A stretch of 64,000 nucleotides of DNA from Branchiostoma lanceolatum (GCF_035083965.1 NC_089731.1:751501-815500), one strand, 5' to 3'; shown: positions 27,785 through 37,800, counted from the stretch's first letter. Notes: generated by a model from the sequence alone, not told the origin. Program-made: numbers and translations.

Positions 27785-29351
27785 GACAGAGAGAGACGAG
27801 GAAACAGGTTCAGCGCCAGGAGGGGTGTCTGAACTACCGATCACGAAAAAGGTGTTTTTAAATCTTATAATATTAGGTTTTCTTTACGAATAAGAGAGAG
27901 AGTGGGAGAGACAGAGACAAATACAGAGACAAAGAGAGACTGACAGAGAGAGAGGGCGGCAAAGAGGCAAAGAGACGCCAGAAGCTATACCTCATTGAGG
28001 GGGAAGTAAAAAATGAACCTTTTGGTGAAGGCTTCAGGGACAGTCTGGTTCATGATGAGGTTCACCCCGCGGTCTCCCTCGTTCACCGTCTGCGTCACTT
28101 TAAGCGGTTTGATGGCGGCTGTAGAAAAACACATGCCACATGAATAATAACTAAACCACCAGACATGTTGTTACTCAATGATTACACTATGTCTTGCTGA
28201 TGTATGCCTGGGCACATAGAAACCCGCGCACTGCACGAAATGGCCTCGTATCCCAGGATTTTTTCTGCATTTTTTGCGGATACTGACGGATACTGACAGA
28301 TACAGGCGGATACAACGTAACTAACGGATACGCTAAATCCGCACCGGGATCTGGAATATTTCCGGAGGAATCCCTGTACGTATCCGCCAGGATCCGAGGC
28401 CATTTCGTGCAGTGGGCCGCCTCAGTGGCGATATGCGGTCCCTGGGTAAATAAGATTGAAATGAAAACACAGGCACTTACTGCTGCGGAAGTTGGTGACC
28501 CCGATGACCCATGCCCCGAACCCCTGTCCGTCGTCGGAGCAGTTCCATGCGCCTGCGCGGAATCCCTCCGCGTCCGCGTTGATGCCGAACAGCCGGCCGG
28601 TCATGGCGAATGGGGAGGGCACCCTGGGTTCGAAAGAGAAAAGAAAAAAGTTGAAATGAAAGACGAAAATACTTTTTTTCGATGCACCAAGTTTTCAACA
28701 AGTCTTCAGGACTTCAACGGGCCGATACCGACTTCAGAGCACCCCTGAGCCGTTGGTGACGCACGCTTTCGCCCAGGATAAATAACGTAACGTAACGTAA
28801 GGTAACGTAAGTTAACGCAAGCTTTGGTAGGAGCAGAAAACAGATCGAAAGGCTGGAGCTGATCAGTCGAAAATTTGGTCCAATTTATTGTGTTGGCGTT
28901 TACAGTTTAAACTCCATTCAGATCGAAAGGCACTTTACTTGGTGTACGGAAAAATCGTGTAGATTTATCAACAAGTCTTTAGGATACCGATGACAGAATG
29001 GTTCAATAAGCTTAAAGTTTTTCTTGAAAATCAACATGATAACGATGACAAGGTGGTACTTAAAGATAAAGATAAAGATAAAGACAACGTGGTACGTACG
29101 CTCCTCCGGCGAGCCAGCGGTCCTGGTTGTCAATCATCTCTTGCGCGTCTCTACCCAGGGTGGGCAGTAGGTTCCAGTTCAGATCTGCAGTAGGAAATGC
29201 ATATCACCATGTTTCAGTGTTCTTTTGTGTGTCTGTGTGTGTGTGTGGGGGGGGGGGGGTGCGTGTGTCTGTGTGTGTGTGCGTGTGTGGATGTGTGTGT
29301 GTGCGTGTGTGTGTGTGTGTGTGCGTGCGTGTGTGGATGTGTGTGTGTGTG

Positions 29352-29383
<32 letters not shown>

Positions 29384-29427
29384 AGTGTGTGGATGTGTGT
29401 GTGTGTGTGCGTGCGTGTGTGTGTGTG

Positions 29428-29460
<33 letters not shown>

Positions 29461-32313
29461 ATGTGTGTGAGGGTGTGTGTGGATGTGCAACTGAAGGAGT
29501 CATTGACTGATTGTAATGATATTTGGTATGTGTGTAGTTTTATGAAATGAAGGTTCAAATTCGTCACACACACTTGCTACGTTCACATAATGTACTACTT
29601 TATCTGTTATAAGCTTAGCACTCGTGTCAACTATGTGTTATAATAGAGCATTGGCGCCATGAACCAAATGTTCAGGTTACATTCCACCCTACCGACAACA
29701 CATGATGCGTGTAATCCGTTTTAAAACTTTCTCCTGAAGGCGAGGCCTCGACTAGTGTTCTACAATATATATTTTCCACTTTAAATACAATTATTTCATT
29801 TCTCTAGAGGATCTAGAGAACTGACACTGAACACTTACAGGAGGGAAATGTAAGGCATACCAGTATTTCTCAAGATACCCTCATAGACGATACTGTTATG
29901 ATCAGTGTTATTAGCAGTGTTGTAAGATTATTTGTCGATTACAGTAGACGCAGTGATTTACCAGTATTCTTGAGTTACCGCTAATTTTTAACATGTCCAT
30001 GTTTATGACTTTAATACTAGCAGTGTTTTAAGAAAATGTAGCCAATATGACGATTATCACATTGTAAAACCTTAAGTAATATAAGTGTGGATATAAGATA
30101 GTGACATTGTACATAGATATCTTCAACATTGTAATTACTGGGTTCACAAAATAAAGATTGACACTTTGAAAAAAAAAGAGAGAAAAAACTGACCGGCATC
30201 GACGAAGTTGGACACGCAGTACATTTCCGCCGTCCCATCGTCCTGCACGTACGGATATCGGTTCACAAGCACCAGGTCCGGGTAGGAGGCTGGAAAAAAC
30301 AGTACAAAAGAACTTAAAGACTAAAGATATGACAAAATAAGCTCGTTGTAGGCTCGTGAAGTTACGTGTACATGTATGATGACCTTTTTTTTGTTGCCGT
30401 CATTTCATTTACGATTTGTAGAGCTGAAATTTCACATAAGATTTGTGTTCATAATGGCACAACGCTGTCTGCATCTATATGTCGTCAGAAAAGGAAGAAC
30501 ATTTGATAGAATAATAGACGTGGTGTTTGATATAAGCTCATAAACGGGTGTTTTAAGCTTAAATGTTTTTACAGAAGACAATAAACATAGAAAAGGCTTT
30601 TGTTCTGTTATAAGTACATGACATTACAAGAAGAAAAGTGGTTTATGGCGTTTAGTACCTTTTTAACATGTTTGAGTGCACAGACGTTTCTAGACATTAA
30701 GTAACAACAAAAGAAAAATCTGTTTGAAACATGTGAAATATAAGATGATATCTTAGAAACCCTTAACATTTCGCAGGGAATCTGAATACTAGTTTCGGGC
30801 ATCAAAACGTAGACGAGTGATTGTGAAATATTTATGTACCATTCAATTCTTTTAGTGTACAGACTTTTCTACATTTACATATATAAAAAGAAACTAATCC
30901 TTTCATGAGCAGTGCTATGAAAGTTTGATTGAATACAAACATACTTAAGAAGCAGATAAGAATTTCAATACAAGTATCCATTCCAACTATTTGAGTGTTA
31001 AGACGTTTTCAGAAATGACTAAACCTAAAATCCGCTTCCTCTTGCAACCTAAAACGTATTGTTTCGACAAGTGGTTTCGTGGTGTCACTTGTGATTCTAT
31101 GTTCACCCATTTATCAAGAGCGGGTGACCAAAAATCACTTATTGCCCCACCAGTGGTTACAACAAAAATGACACCGCCACACTCTTGCCCTTCTCTGAGA
31201 GTTAGCGAGTTGACTTAAGTACCCTCATAGTAATTACAGACAAGTATCAACATCAAGAAGTTAAGTGCTCTCTTCTATTCTTGTCGTTCAGAATCACGAG
31301 GTATATGTACGGTTTTGTTATGACAACGGACCTTGGTGATATTGAATTTTAGAAACGCGTGTAGAAAGAATTTTGTATCCTTCCAACTAAACGTAACACT
31401 AATATTGCTAGAGATACTGTTTTAGCCAACCTGGATACCCTCTCGTCTATACGGGAAATATCAACGCCTTAGTCATGTATGTTTTACAATCAAAGAGAAC
31501 TGAAATAACAGAGTTTCTATCATCGTTAACTGCTGCTGGTGGCTGCCGTCCTCTTGATAAAGCAAATGGCGTATCAAATGCCTTCAAATCCGCCTCATTG
31601 CCTTTTAAATGTGTACACTAAATCTACGATATCACCGATCTTCACGTACAATTTCTAGTTATCCGTATTGAGATCTTTTGCAATTAACGACTTGATTTGA
31701 TGCAGTTTGTATTTGGCCACAACTACATGTACAAATAAGACGGGATTGGGTAAGACTTTGCTAAAAGAAGCAACATAGTTTAGGTAAATACTATGTTACG
31801 TTTTCAGAGGTAACTACATGTACAATATGACATATTTCTTTATACATGTATTCCCTCAGACAGAACCACAAACAGAAGATTTTAAGAAATGATTACACGT
31901 TCACGCAATCGAAGCTTTTGTACCGCCCTCTCAAGTTGTTTTCTCAGTCAAACGAAAAATCCACTTAGGTTGACCTTGTTTGCGAGTCTGATTAAAATCT
32001 TAGCCTCTCCAACCTAACAAGATCACAAAATCGAACAAGCCTGTGGAATCTAACACACGAATAGAACATCCGAATGGAATATCCGAATAGAACGCCCGAA
32101 TAGAACGGCTGGATAGAACATCCGAATAGAACACCGAATAGAACGCCCGAATAGAACATACGGATAGAACTTTCGAATAGAACATACGGATAGAACGTCC
32201 AAATAGAACGAAAATAAGAACGTTTTGAAAACAAAAGTATTCACGTTACCTGCCAAATGCAGCACACAAGATGCGAGTAAAAAGAAGCAGGAGAATGAAG
32301 TCGTCGCCGCCAT
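19218..32313 (-). CDS. Gene B: complete TIE-like Ig/EGF transmembrane protein without kinase
   Basis: Fourteen exons: 32250-32313, 30194-30289, 29100-29184, 28481-28623, 28019-28118, 27438-27619, 24716-24847, 23798-23947, 22753-22887, 22154-22285, 21468-21587, 20361-20489, 19759-19853 and 19218-19286. They total 1632 bp, or 543 residues. Order: signal peptide 1-21, Ig1 22-129, Ig2 130-223, four 8-Cys EGFs 224-406, two 6-Cys EGFs 407-489, membrane helix about 496-519, tail about 24 residues. EGF1 and EGF2 match vertebrate TIE modules closely. The stop comes right after a short basic-then-acidic tail, so there is no kinase or FNIII. It is a type I surface protein by topology; ligand and function are unknown. 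Confidence 0.88.
19321..19660 (-). repeat. Dispersed repeat in gene B last intron
   Basis: Preceded by a (GA)n run. TGATAATATGGATGACATCT and CATCCATTTTCGTCCG resemble TGATTGTATGGATCACATCC and CATCAATTTTCGTCGG near 60075, and part resembles 3365-3539. Likely a retroelement tail. Confidence 0.55.
19759..19853 (-). CDS. Gene B exon 13: transmembrane helix
   Basis: Encodes EEAGSPV followed by GAIVGALVAVLLIGGIAG, a single Gly- and Ala-rich hydrophobic helix, then AAYYFLK. Enters phase 1, ends phase 0 at GTATTA. Small-residue (GxxxA-like) faces could favour helix packing; that is inference. Confidence 0.85.
20087..20311. mobile_element. MITE family 3, copy with CCCCTCTCACTG ends
   Basis: Inverted ends AAGCCCCCCTCTCACTG and CAGTGAGAGGGGGGGCTT, 225 bp. 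The interior holds ATTCAACGAG-like and TTGTCTTTTTGGTCATACTT motifs shared with the copy at 35913 in the opposite orientation. Confidence 0.8.
20296..20345 (-). repeat. Short copy of gene B EGF6 donor end
   Basis: About 45 bp reads GQNCEAQYL and a GTACGT donor, paralleling GQHCEVQNLP of exon 20361-20489. It partly overlaps the MITE end. Confidence 0.6.
20361..20489 (-). CDS. Gene B exon 12: EGF6, 6-Cys module
   Basis: Encodes EPCRDLKPCENGATC to CAETYEGQHCEVQNLP, 43 codons with six cysteines. CENGATC fits the O-fucose consensus. Donor GTACGT. A short decayed copy of the donor end lies at about 20313-20345. Confidence 0.86.
20880..21400 (-). repeat. Partial copies of gene B EGF5 exon, donor side
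   Basis: Copies of the donor end of exon 21468-21587 (CPIGWIGRFCETMT region) near 20892, 21040 and 21193, with a donor-only fragment near 21383. The spacing is about 148 bp between the first two. Confidence 0.87.
21468..21587 (-). CDS. Gene B exon 11: EGF5, 6-Cys module
   Basis: Encodes DDCVTNECLNGATC and CNDLRDAYNCSCPIGW. CLNGATC fits the O-fucose consensus and CNDLRDAYNCSC the Asp/Asn hydroxylation consensus. The donor GTAAGG lies five codons past the last cysteine. Tandem partial copies of the donor half follow downstream. Confidence 0.85.
22154..22285 (-). CDS. Gene B exon 10: EGF4, 8-Cys module
   Basis: Encodes CAPGEFGSDCLLPCHC to GWLGPSCQ, 44 codons with eight cysteines, donor GTAGAC. 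The upstream intron begins with a GA-rich low-complexity tract. Confidence 0.87.
22316..22500. repeat. GA/GACA-rich low-complexity tract
   Basis: Runs of GAGAGA and ACAGACAGACAG in the intron upstream of the EGF4 exon of gene B. Long reading frames here are artefacts of composition. Confidence 0.85.
22753..22887 (-). CDS. Gene B exon 9: EGF3, 8-Cys module
   Basis: Encodes CPQGRFGADCNQRCNC to GWKGATCQE, 45 codons with eight cysteines, phase 1 at both ends, donor GTAGGC. Confidence 0.87.
23043..23288. mobile_element. Foldback MITE with about 90-bp arms
   Basis: Arms 23043-23132 and 23199-23288 are near-complementary (CGCTCGTTCTTATTTAAATG and its complement at the far end). They enclose a 66-bp loop, with TTTC repeated on both flanks as a possible 4-bp target-site duplication. 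It lies in a gene B intron. Confidence 0.8.
23798..23947 (-). CDS. Gene B exon 8: EGF2, TIE-type 8-Cys module
   Basis: Encodes CGGNKFGVNCTHDC to LLCMPDPWGCTCATGF. CxPDPxGCxCATG is the TIE EGF2 signature. 50 codons with eight cysteines; donor GTACGT. Partial copies of the acceptor half lie upstream between 24092 and 24460. Confidence 0.88.
24092..24460 (-). repeat. Partial copies of gene B EGF2 exon, acceptor side
   Basis: Copies of the acceptor half of exon 23798-23947 near 24092, 24255 and 24400 (CGGNKFGVNCTHDC reads clearly in the middle one), separated by GACAGACA microsatellite. Confidence 0.85.
24716..24847 (-). CDS. Gene B exon 7: EGF1, TIE-type 8-Cys module
   Basis: Encodes CPEGKFGGGCTDDC to GECICPPGFKGRNCEE. 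CHDETGECICPPGF is nearly identical to the first EGF of human TIE2, one of the strongest family identifications in the window. 44 codons, phase 1 at both ends, donor GTGAGT. Confidence 0.9.
25195..25435. repeat. SINE-like dispersed repeat
   Basis: Contains GAGGTTTGACGCTTGAGG, GGAGCCGCCGGCTTTACGTC and CGATCGAACTCTGGCCC (B-box-like on the minus strand). These match in inverted orientation the element at 61565-61870. Confidence 0.5.
25690..26760. repeat. Degenerate satellite in gene B intron 6
   Basis: Five or six units of about 170-220 bp sharing CCGGATTTGCTGCC, TTGCCTxGxTACACC-like and TACAATAACAAGxCTACA-like blocks, in the intron between Ig2 and EGF1. No exon content seen. Confidence 0.7.
26940..27345. 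other. GC-rich unidentified segment followed by CA repeat
   Basis: Its composition differs from the surrounding AT-rich intron (CCCCGGTTGACTCCGGCACG, GACCCGGGCGGCGGAAAGC). It ends in a (CA)n tract at 27354-27374. It could be the 5' part of a retroelement; no protein family was recognised. Confidence 0.35.
27438..27619 (-). CDS. Gene B exon 6: Ig2, second part
   Basis: Encodes WNRGPNVIGSSDTLSLSL, GVLDCYQQGQRED and MMRVIVR, the homolog of gene A exon 5. Enters phase 2 and leaves phase 1 at GTAAGA. Confidence 0.83.
27676..27970. repeat. GA-rich low-complexity tract
   Basis: GAGAGAGACAGACAG-type sequence in the gene B intron downstream in map order of exon 27438-27619. A short segment in the middle (CTGAACTACCGATCACG) duplicates the acceptor end region of that exon (GTGTCCGAGCTGCCGATCACG). 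Confidence 0.75.
28019..28118 (-). CDS. Gene B exon 5: Ig2, first part
   Basis: Encodes AIKPLKVTQTVNEGD to VPEAFTK, matching IRPKLLTQTVSVQD of gene A. The end is set at the weak donor GTTCAT because only this keeps phase with the next exon (AGG then WNRGPNV). A stronger-looking GTATAG lies 27 bp further on but would break the frame. The B-strand cysteine is absent. Confidence 0.7.
28229..28414. mobile_element. MITE with CACTGCACGAAATGGCC ends
   Basis: 186 bp with about 20-bp inverted ends (CACTGCACGAAATGGCCTCG and exact complement) in gene B intron 4. The interior contains repeated GCGGATACTGACGGATAC-like blocks. Non-coding. Confidence 0.8.
28481..28623 (-). CDS. Gene B exon 4: Ig1, last part
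   Basis: Encodes VPSPFAMTGRLFGINADAEG, AWNCSDDGQGFGAW and VIGVTNF. The cysteine pairs with that in exon 2. Enters in phase 2, leaves in phase 1 at GTAAGT. Confidence 0.83.
29100..29184 (-). CDS. Gene B exon 3: Ig1, middle part
   Basis: Encodes LNWNLLPTLGRDAQEM and DRWLAGG. Enters phase 1 and leaves phase 2 at a GTACGT donor. Accepted because both neighbours fit in phase and the Ig1 domain needs this segment; gene A carries the matching region within its exons 2 and 3. Confidence 0.78.
29225..29480. repeat. TG-rich microsatellite
   Basis: About 250 bp of (TG)n with GC and GA interruptions and a G-run near 29247. It sits just upstream of gene B exon 3's acceptor. Confidence 0.9.
30194..30289 (-). 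CDS. Gene B exon 2: Ig1, first part
   Basis: Encodes SYPDLVLVNRYPYVQ then AEMYCVSNFVDA, with the probable B-strand cysteine. It parallels VNHFPFV...LKCVSDEA in gene A. Phase 1 at both ends; donor GTCAGT. Confidence 0.82.
30290..32035 (-). other. Gene B intron 1, no recognised feature
   Basis: AT-rich, non-coding. No repeated exon copies, MITE ends or domain-bearing reading frames found. Confidence 0.6.
32040..32215. repeat. 15-bp minisatellite in gene B intron 1
   Basis: About eleven units of CGAATAGAACATCCG and close variants, 35 bp from the exon 1 donor. It gives a spurious hydrophobic reading frame on the minus strand. Confidence 0.85.
32250..32313 (-). CDS. Gene B exon 1: start codon and signal peptide
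   Basis: ATG at 32311-32313. It encodes MAATTSFSCFFLLASCVLHL, a strong hydrophobic signal peptide, and ends in phase 1 at GTAACG. A 15-bp minisatellite begins in the intron shortly after the donor. Confidence 0.83.
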
Positions 32314-32399
32314 TTTGTCGTGATCTGTGATAGCGAGTGAGACCGGACAAGGGTGACTGGCTGACGATATCACCACTTTTCTGGAGGGTTCGCTCCCTC

Positions 32400-32406
32400 T
32401 GAGTCA
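32400..32406. promoter_or_regulatory. AP-1-type site (TGAGTCA) upstream of gene B
   Basis: A perfect TGAGTCA lies 87 bp upstream of the gene B ATG. A 7-bp match can occur by chance, and only its position makes it worth noting. Confidence 0.25.
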
Positions 32407-32957
32407 TGCGGCAGTTGCGCGGGAGAGGGCCCCAGAAGTGCCCACTACGTTAGCCCGTGCGCAGTGATTCGTGGCGATATCCGCGTCTGGAGCGCCCTTC
32501 AGTCGGCTCGAGGGTGGAGGCATTTCTACGGGCTCAATAGGACTCCGTGCCGCATGGACGCTCGCACGAAAACAACCAGGTCTTGGCTGAACCCAGCTTT
32601 TGGGTTATTGCCGTTTTCCCGGTCGACGTTTAGACAATTTTACGAACCAAAAATCAGTGCTAGTCTTAGAGATTATACCCCTGGATCTTTTTACATAGTT
32701 CAAGCGACGGTTTGATGACCTTTCCGCCATTTCCATTATCTTCAAAGATGCAAACCGGCCAGAACGTTACGTAAAACAGGATGTGCACAGCGTTGCCGCC
32801 AAAGGCGATTGGTCACTTATTTCAGAACGTAACTAATTCAGGCACGATTGAGAAGGTGTCATTTCTTTGGTTGGAGCCATTTGTATCTTTGATCCTGATA
32901 TTTTGGACGCTTCAATGAGTAGACAAGTAGCACCATGCGAAGAACTTTTCCAACTGT

Positions 32958-33172
32958 TACAAGTGCGCGTGAGTTGCGGGAGTTGCGTTAAATTTTTTTG
33001 GTTTAAGTAAGGTTTGCGGGGAAAAAGTTGTTTCCTACTTTGACCCACCGTTGTGCAGACTAGTGATCGAACCTACGAAATCCCTTATTAGGCTGCAAAC
33101 TTAACCTAGACCAAAAACATGTTAATACGCAACTCATGCGGACTTGTATATACACACAAGTGTGACAGGGGC
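32958..33172 (-). mobile_element. MITE family 1, copy 2
   Basis: Ends with TACACACAAGTGTGACAGGGGC and shares GCAAACTTAACCTAGACCAA with copy 1. The other end is eroded. Confidence 0.7.
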
Positions 33173-33229
33173 TTTTCACTGAACTGTACATAATGAACGA
33201 TTTTGTCATGTAACACCCTTTTTTATGAG

Positions 33230-33420
33230 AGGCTGTGACCAGCGAACGACCAGGATTTGACTGCTCGATCAACGAATTTCGTTGACGGAGAACAATTTTT
33301 ATTTTGAGTTTTCGTGTCTTGTTGTCTTTTAAGTAAAAGTTTTACCTCTTAAATCATATTCCAGTTATAAATTCAAGGGTCGCGTAAATCCGATTTTTAT
33401 CGCTCACTGATCGCCCTCTT
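33230..33420. mobile_element. MITE family 3 relative
   Basis: Contains CGAATTTCGTTGACGG, GTCTTGTTGTCTTTTAAG, TATAAATTCAAGGGTCGCGT and ATCGCTCACTGATCGCCC, paralleling the copies at 50222 and 53068. Confidence 0.55.
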
Positions 33421-33550
33421 GTGAAAAAGGGCCTTGCAATATTTTTTTCAATTCGTTTATTAAGGATTTGATATGTCACTATAATGTGTAAATCATAGAG
33501 TTCAAAACAATCTTAATTAAGGAAGAAAGCACAAGTGGTACGACGCGTAG

Positions 33551-33556
33551 TTTATT
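33551..33556 (-). terminator. Candidate polyadenylation signal of gene C
   Basis: AATAAA on the minus strand about 800 bp downstream of the gene C stop codon, the first such motif found. Suggestive only. Confidence 0.3.
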
Positions 33557-34356
33557 CCACAATCCTGTTGAGAAAAACACTGTGTGGTGCGGCAACAAAC
33601 ATTCATCAAACTATATTATTGAAATGTATACAGCATACGTGACGTTTCTAACATTAACACAACAATCCGCTAAATATAATGGCTATTTTCGACGTCGTAG
33701 ATTTCTGCGACACACAAGGCTGTGCCGTGATCATCCGGTGTCAAGTGCTCTCATTGGCAGATGAAAGGTTCGGAAATCCGTTTAAACCAATCAGCAGGCT
33801 CGTTACGTGTGTACGCGTGCGCGACGCATGGACGTATCAAAGGCCAGTTCTTGGCTATGGTTACGGGTATGTCAAAAATCGATAAATGGCAAATAATTGA
33901 TGACTATTGATCCCAACCTTATGACTCATCTTGACCCATTTCCATTGAGAACGTCTGTAGGTTAAACTCAACATCAAACGTTTCACTTTTATATACTCAT
34001 CGCCACAACAACGTCACAACAGTCTATATCAACAAATTAATCATATACATAACAGAAATCTATGGTGGACTGGATAACTTTCTCAAAGAAAATGTACACA
34101 CCCTCTTCCTTTTTTTCAGCAAGGTGAGTGTTTTAAAGTTGGTTAATATACCATCAATACATCAGTGTTACAACCACACATTGCTTAATAAAGTAGTCTA
34201 AAAGATAAGGTTATTTGGAATAGGTTGTTCAAAACGCATAGCAAGGAATTGAAGTTTTCAGTACTAAAAACGGAATAAATAAATAACACGTTCTGGACTT
34301 GATTCTTCGAAACGATCGTCATCACCACAGTCAGCATGTCTTGGGTTTTGCTAAGA

Positions 34357-34829
34357 CTAGAACCTTTCCAAAGATCTATGTCTTCTGAGCTTTAGCGCCA
34401 CTTTCTTAATCTGCGCCAGCCATTTTCTTTCCGACAGCGTATCTCTCGGCGCAACGCCTTCAACTTTCTTATGCGGTACAACCGGAGGAACATCTTCAGG
34501 TACATCTGGAGGAATGTCTTGAGGAATGTCTTGAGGCTCCGCGCCCGACTCTACACAGTTTTCTACTTCATTGTTCTCTATTAAGAAACTGTTCTCGACA
34601 GACGGTCCGAGACCTTCGTCGTCGAATTCGCAGCCCTCTTCGTCTTCTTCGTCTTCGCTTGTAGAGAAATGTTCTACTTTCTCCTCCGGCTCCTCAGGGG
34701 AAACCTGGAAGCCCGCCTTGTCGCTGCATCGTCTTAAGACGGCCAGGAAGACGATTCCGAACAGGAGTGACACGACAGCGGGTATGACTACGCGGTGTAG
34801 CAGGAAGGACGGTTCGGCCTCGGGCGGTT
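34357..34829 (-). CDS. Gene C exon 13: membrane helix, cytoplasmic tail and stop
   Basis: Begins [13 protein letters not shown], then the helix [19 protein letters not shown], then RRCSDK. The tail holds an acidic serine cluster ([10 protein letters not shown]), a proline/acid repeat ([18 protein letters not shown]) and a basic end ([16 protein letters not shown]) before TAG at 34357-34359. It has no tyrosine and no kinase. [10 protein letters not shown] resembles a casein kinase 2 site (inference). Confidence 0.87.
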
Positions 34830-37800
34830 CTGTGACAAATAGAGATGAAGAGGATCTCATTTTCTGTCCATGGAAATAGAAAACAATTTTTTAATTCTGC
34901 TTTATGGCCAAACATCCTTAACAGATATTATGAATGAGTAAGTGAGTGAATGAGTGAGTGAATGAATGAAAGAATGAATGAATAATATAAGTGTTGTGCC
35001 CGTTACAAAGTATAGTCAAATACATTGGCCCGAGATAGGCGCACTAGCCTTCGAAAGTCTGACGCAAGTAACCATGGTAACCGTTTCGATGGCGATAACA
35101 ACAGTAACTTCCCGCCACCCACCTGTCGGAGCAGGCCGTCGGACGACAGTCTGACACACGTCGCCATGGTAACCGTCTCTGCAGACACAGCTGAAGGTCG
35201 GTCCGTCCGACACACAGACGCCGCCGTTCCGACATGGCCGACTGGAGCAGGGGTCGGGTCTGGGCGGCGGCCGGGTCTCGTCTAAAGCAAAGTAAAAGAA
35301 CTTCATCTACACAACAAAAATACAGGGACTTACGTGACGTCTTCTGCAATCAGAAGGGTTGATATATAACGTATGGAAATTATATGTTTTCTTTCCAGAT
35401 AAATGTGAATAGAATGAATGAAGAAATGTATGAATGATGAATGAATGAATGGATTAGAGACATGGTCGGATCTGTATATTTGCTGCAGCAAATCAAACTA
35501 AGAGTGTCAGATGCCAGCATACCAGCCAGAAATCCAAGCATGCATCGTAAGGTTCTCTGACTGTAAGGCAATGGGTAGACCCACGGGCGACAAAGACGAG
35601 AACACAACATTGCAACATTCCACTCTATCCATCTCGGCATTCTCGCGACTGAATGATAATTTCAACTCCCCCCAACACCAGAGGGCACAATCTCAAGGGA
35701 AAGGTCAAAGAAAAATTATAGTACTCACTGGGATCGCAGTCCCTGGAGATGTAGCCGTCCGTGCACCTGCAGTAGTACCGGGACAGACCGATAGGGTGGC
35801 AGGTTCCTCCGTACTGGCACGGGTGGGACAGGCAGCCGTTCATTTCTGCGGGGGCTCAACACACATGGCATCATTCATCAAATGCCTTTAAATATACGCC
35901 ACATCGCCCCTAAAGCCCCCCTCTCACTGGCCCCGCGGCACGCTGGCGGCGTCACTGCGTCCTAAACTGGATTTGTGTTACCCTTGACTTTAAAATGGAA
36001 ATATCATTCAGAACGTACACGTATGACCAAAAAGACAACTTAAAAAGATTCGTCGATAAAATTCGTTGAGTGCTTTGTCAATTCGATCGGCCGCAGCGAC
36101 TTCGCCAGCGTGCCAGGCCACGGGTCCAGTGAGAGGGGGACTTTACATGTGCAATACATGCACGAGCCGATAGGCTTGCAGGTGCCTCTGTGTACGTGCT
36201 GACACGGGTGAGACAGGCAGCCGCTTGCTTCTACAGGGGCTCAACATACATGGCATCATTCATCAAATGCCTTGAAATTTTCCACATTGTCCTTTATATC
36301 TGTGCAATACATACACGAGCCGATAGGGTGGCAGGGTCTTCCGTACCGACACAGTCGTCCACTTCTGCGGGGGCTCAACACACATGGCACCATTCATCAA
36401 ATGCCTTTAAATTGTCCACATTGTTCTTTATGTCTGTGCAATACATACACGAGCCGATAGGGTGGCAGGTTCTTCCGTACCGACACAGCCGTTCACTTCT
36501 GAATTATGCAGAGGCTCAACATGTATTTAATCATTTCTCTAACGCTTTAATGCGTCTGCCTAGTCCGACAATATTCCACAGAATATGTAAAGGAAGACAT
36601 ATCGCTGTTTCTTCCCAAATTAATGCTTTAAGTGCCAACAAATGTGTCTATTAAAAGAACCTACATCAATCATTTTTGTCGGGTTTGACTTTTTTGTACC
36701 ATACGTGGGTTGTGTAATTTTTCTGAGAAGTTAAATTTTTGAAGTTGTTTTTGTGTCTGTGTGTCAGTACATCTGTGTGTGTGTGTCCATTTGAGTGTCT
36801 GCTTGTGTTTGTGTGTCTGCAATTCCAATAAAACAATGGTGTGATGCGATACATCCTAGGTGCAAGCCATTTTTGTTCGTTGGGTAAAGTCTGTCATCCC
36901 TGATATCTTCTTGATATAGACTAATACCTCAGGTTATGTATAGATTAGAACCTTCCCTACCCTGGCAGTCGGGACCCATGTAGCCCTGGGGACAGCCCTC
37001 CGGACAGGAGCCGTCCACGATGTTACAGGTCTCCCCACCGTGACAGTTGCACCGCCAGTCACACTGCCGTCCGTACGTACCCGCCTTACACTCTGTAAAA
37101 AGGTAAAGGTCAAAGGTAAAAGGTCACCCCACCATGACAGTTGGACCGCCCCTCACACTGCCGTCCGTACGTACCCGCCTTACACTCTGTAAAAAGGTAA
37201 AGGTCAAAGGTCACCCCGCCGTGACAGTTGCACCGCCCCTCACACTGCCGTCCGTACGTACCCGCCTTACACTCTGTAAAAAGGTAAAGGTTAAAGGTCA
37301 CCCCGCCGTGACAGTTGCACCGCCCCTCACACTGCCGACCGTACGTTCCCGCCTTACACTCTGTAAAAAGGTAAAGGTTAAAGGTCACCCCGCCATGACA
37401 GTTGCACCGCCCCTCACACTGCCGACCGTACGTTCCCGCCTTACACTCTGTAAAAAGGTAAAGGTTAAAGGTCACCCCGCCATGACAGTTGCACCGCCCC
37501 TCACACTGCCGTCCGTACGTTCCCGCCTTACACTCTGTAAAAATGTAAAGGTTAAAGGTCACCCCGTCGTGACAGTTGCACCGCCCCTCACACTGCCGTC
37601 CGTATGTTCCCACCTTACATTCTGTAGGGGAGGAAAACAAACGATCATGGAATATAAATGATCATAAATCTTTCCAACGAGTTTGCCTAAGCGGCATCTC
37701 GACTGCGACACATTGGCGGCGTCGCTGCGTCCTCAATTGGATTTATGGTAGATTGGACTTTATAATGGGAAGATCATGTAAATTTACAAGTATGGCTATA

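Noticed and set aside
27980-28018. Extension of gene B exon 5 to the GTATAG donor at about 27991
   Set aside because: It would end in phase 0 and break the frame of the next Ig2 exon, whereas the GTTCAT donor keeps it and matches the gene A donor position.
29179-29573. Several overlapping frames of alternating VCVCVC or HTHTHT residues
   Set aside because: Translation of a TG/CA microsatellite.
32000-32234. Hydrophobic repeat frame (VLFGCSIR...) upstream of gene B exon 2
   Set aside because: Translation of the 15-bp minisatellite in intron 1.
37110-37640. Multi-EGF reading frame (about 176 codons) as a real exon
   Set aside because: Every unit contains an acceptor and intron sequence, and only half of the cysteines of a module. 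It stops before the true exon. Treated as an array of partial exon copies.
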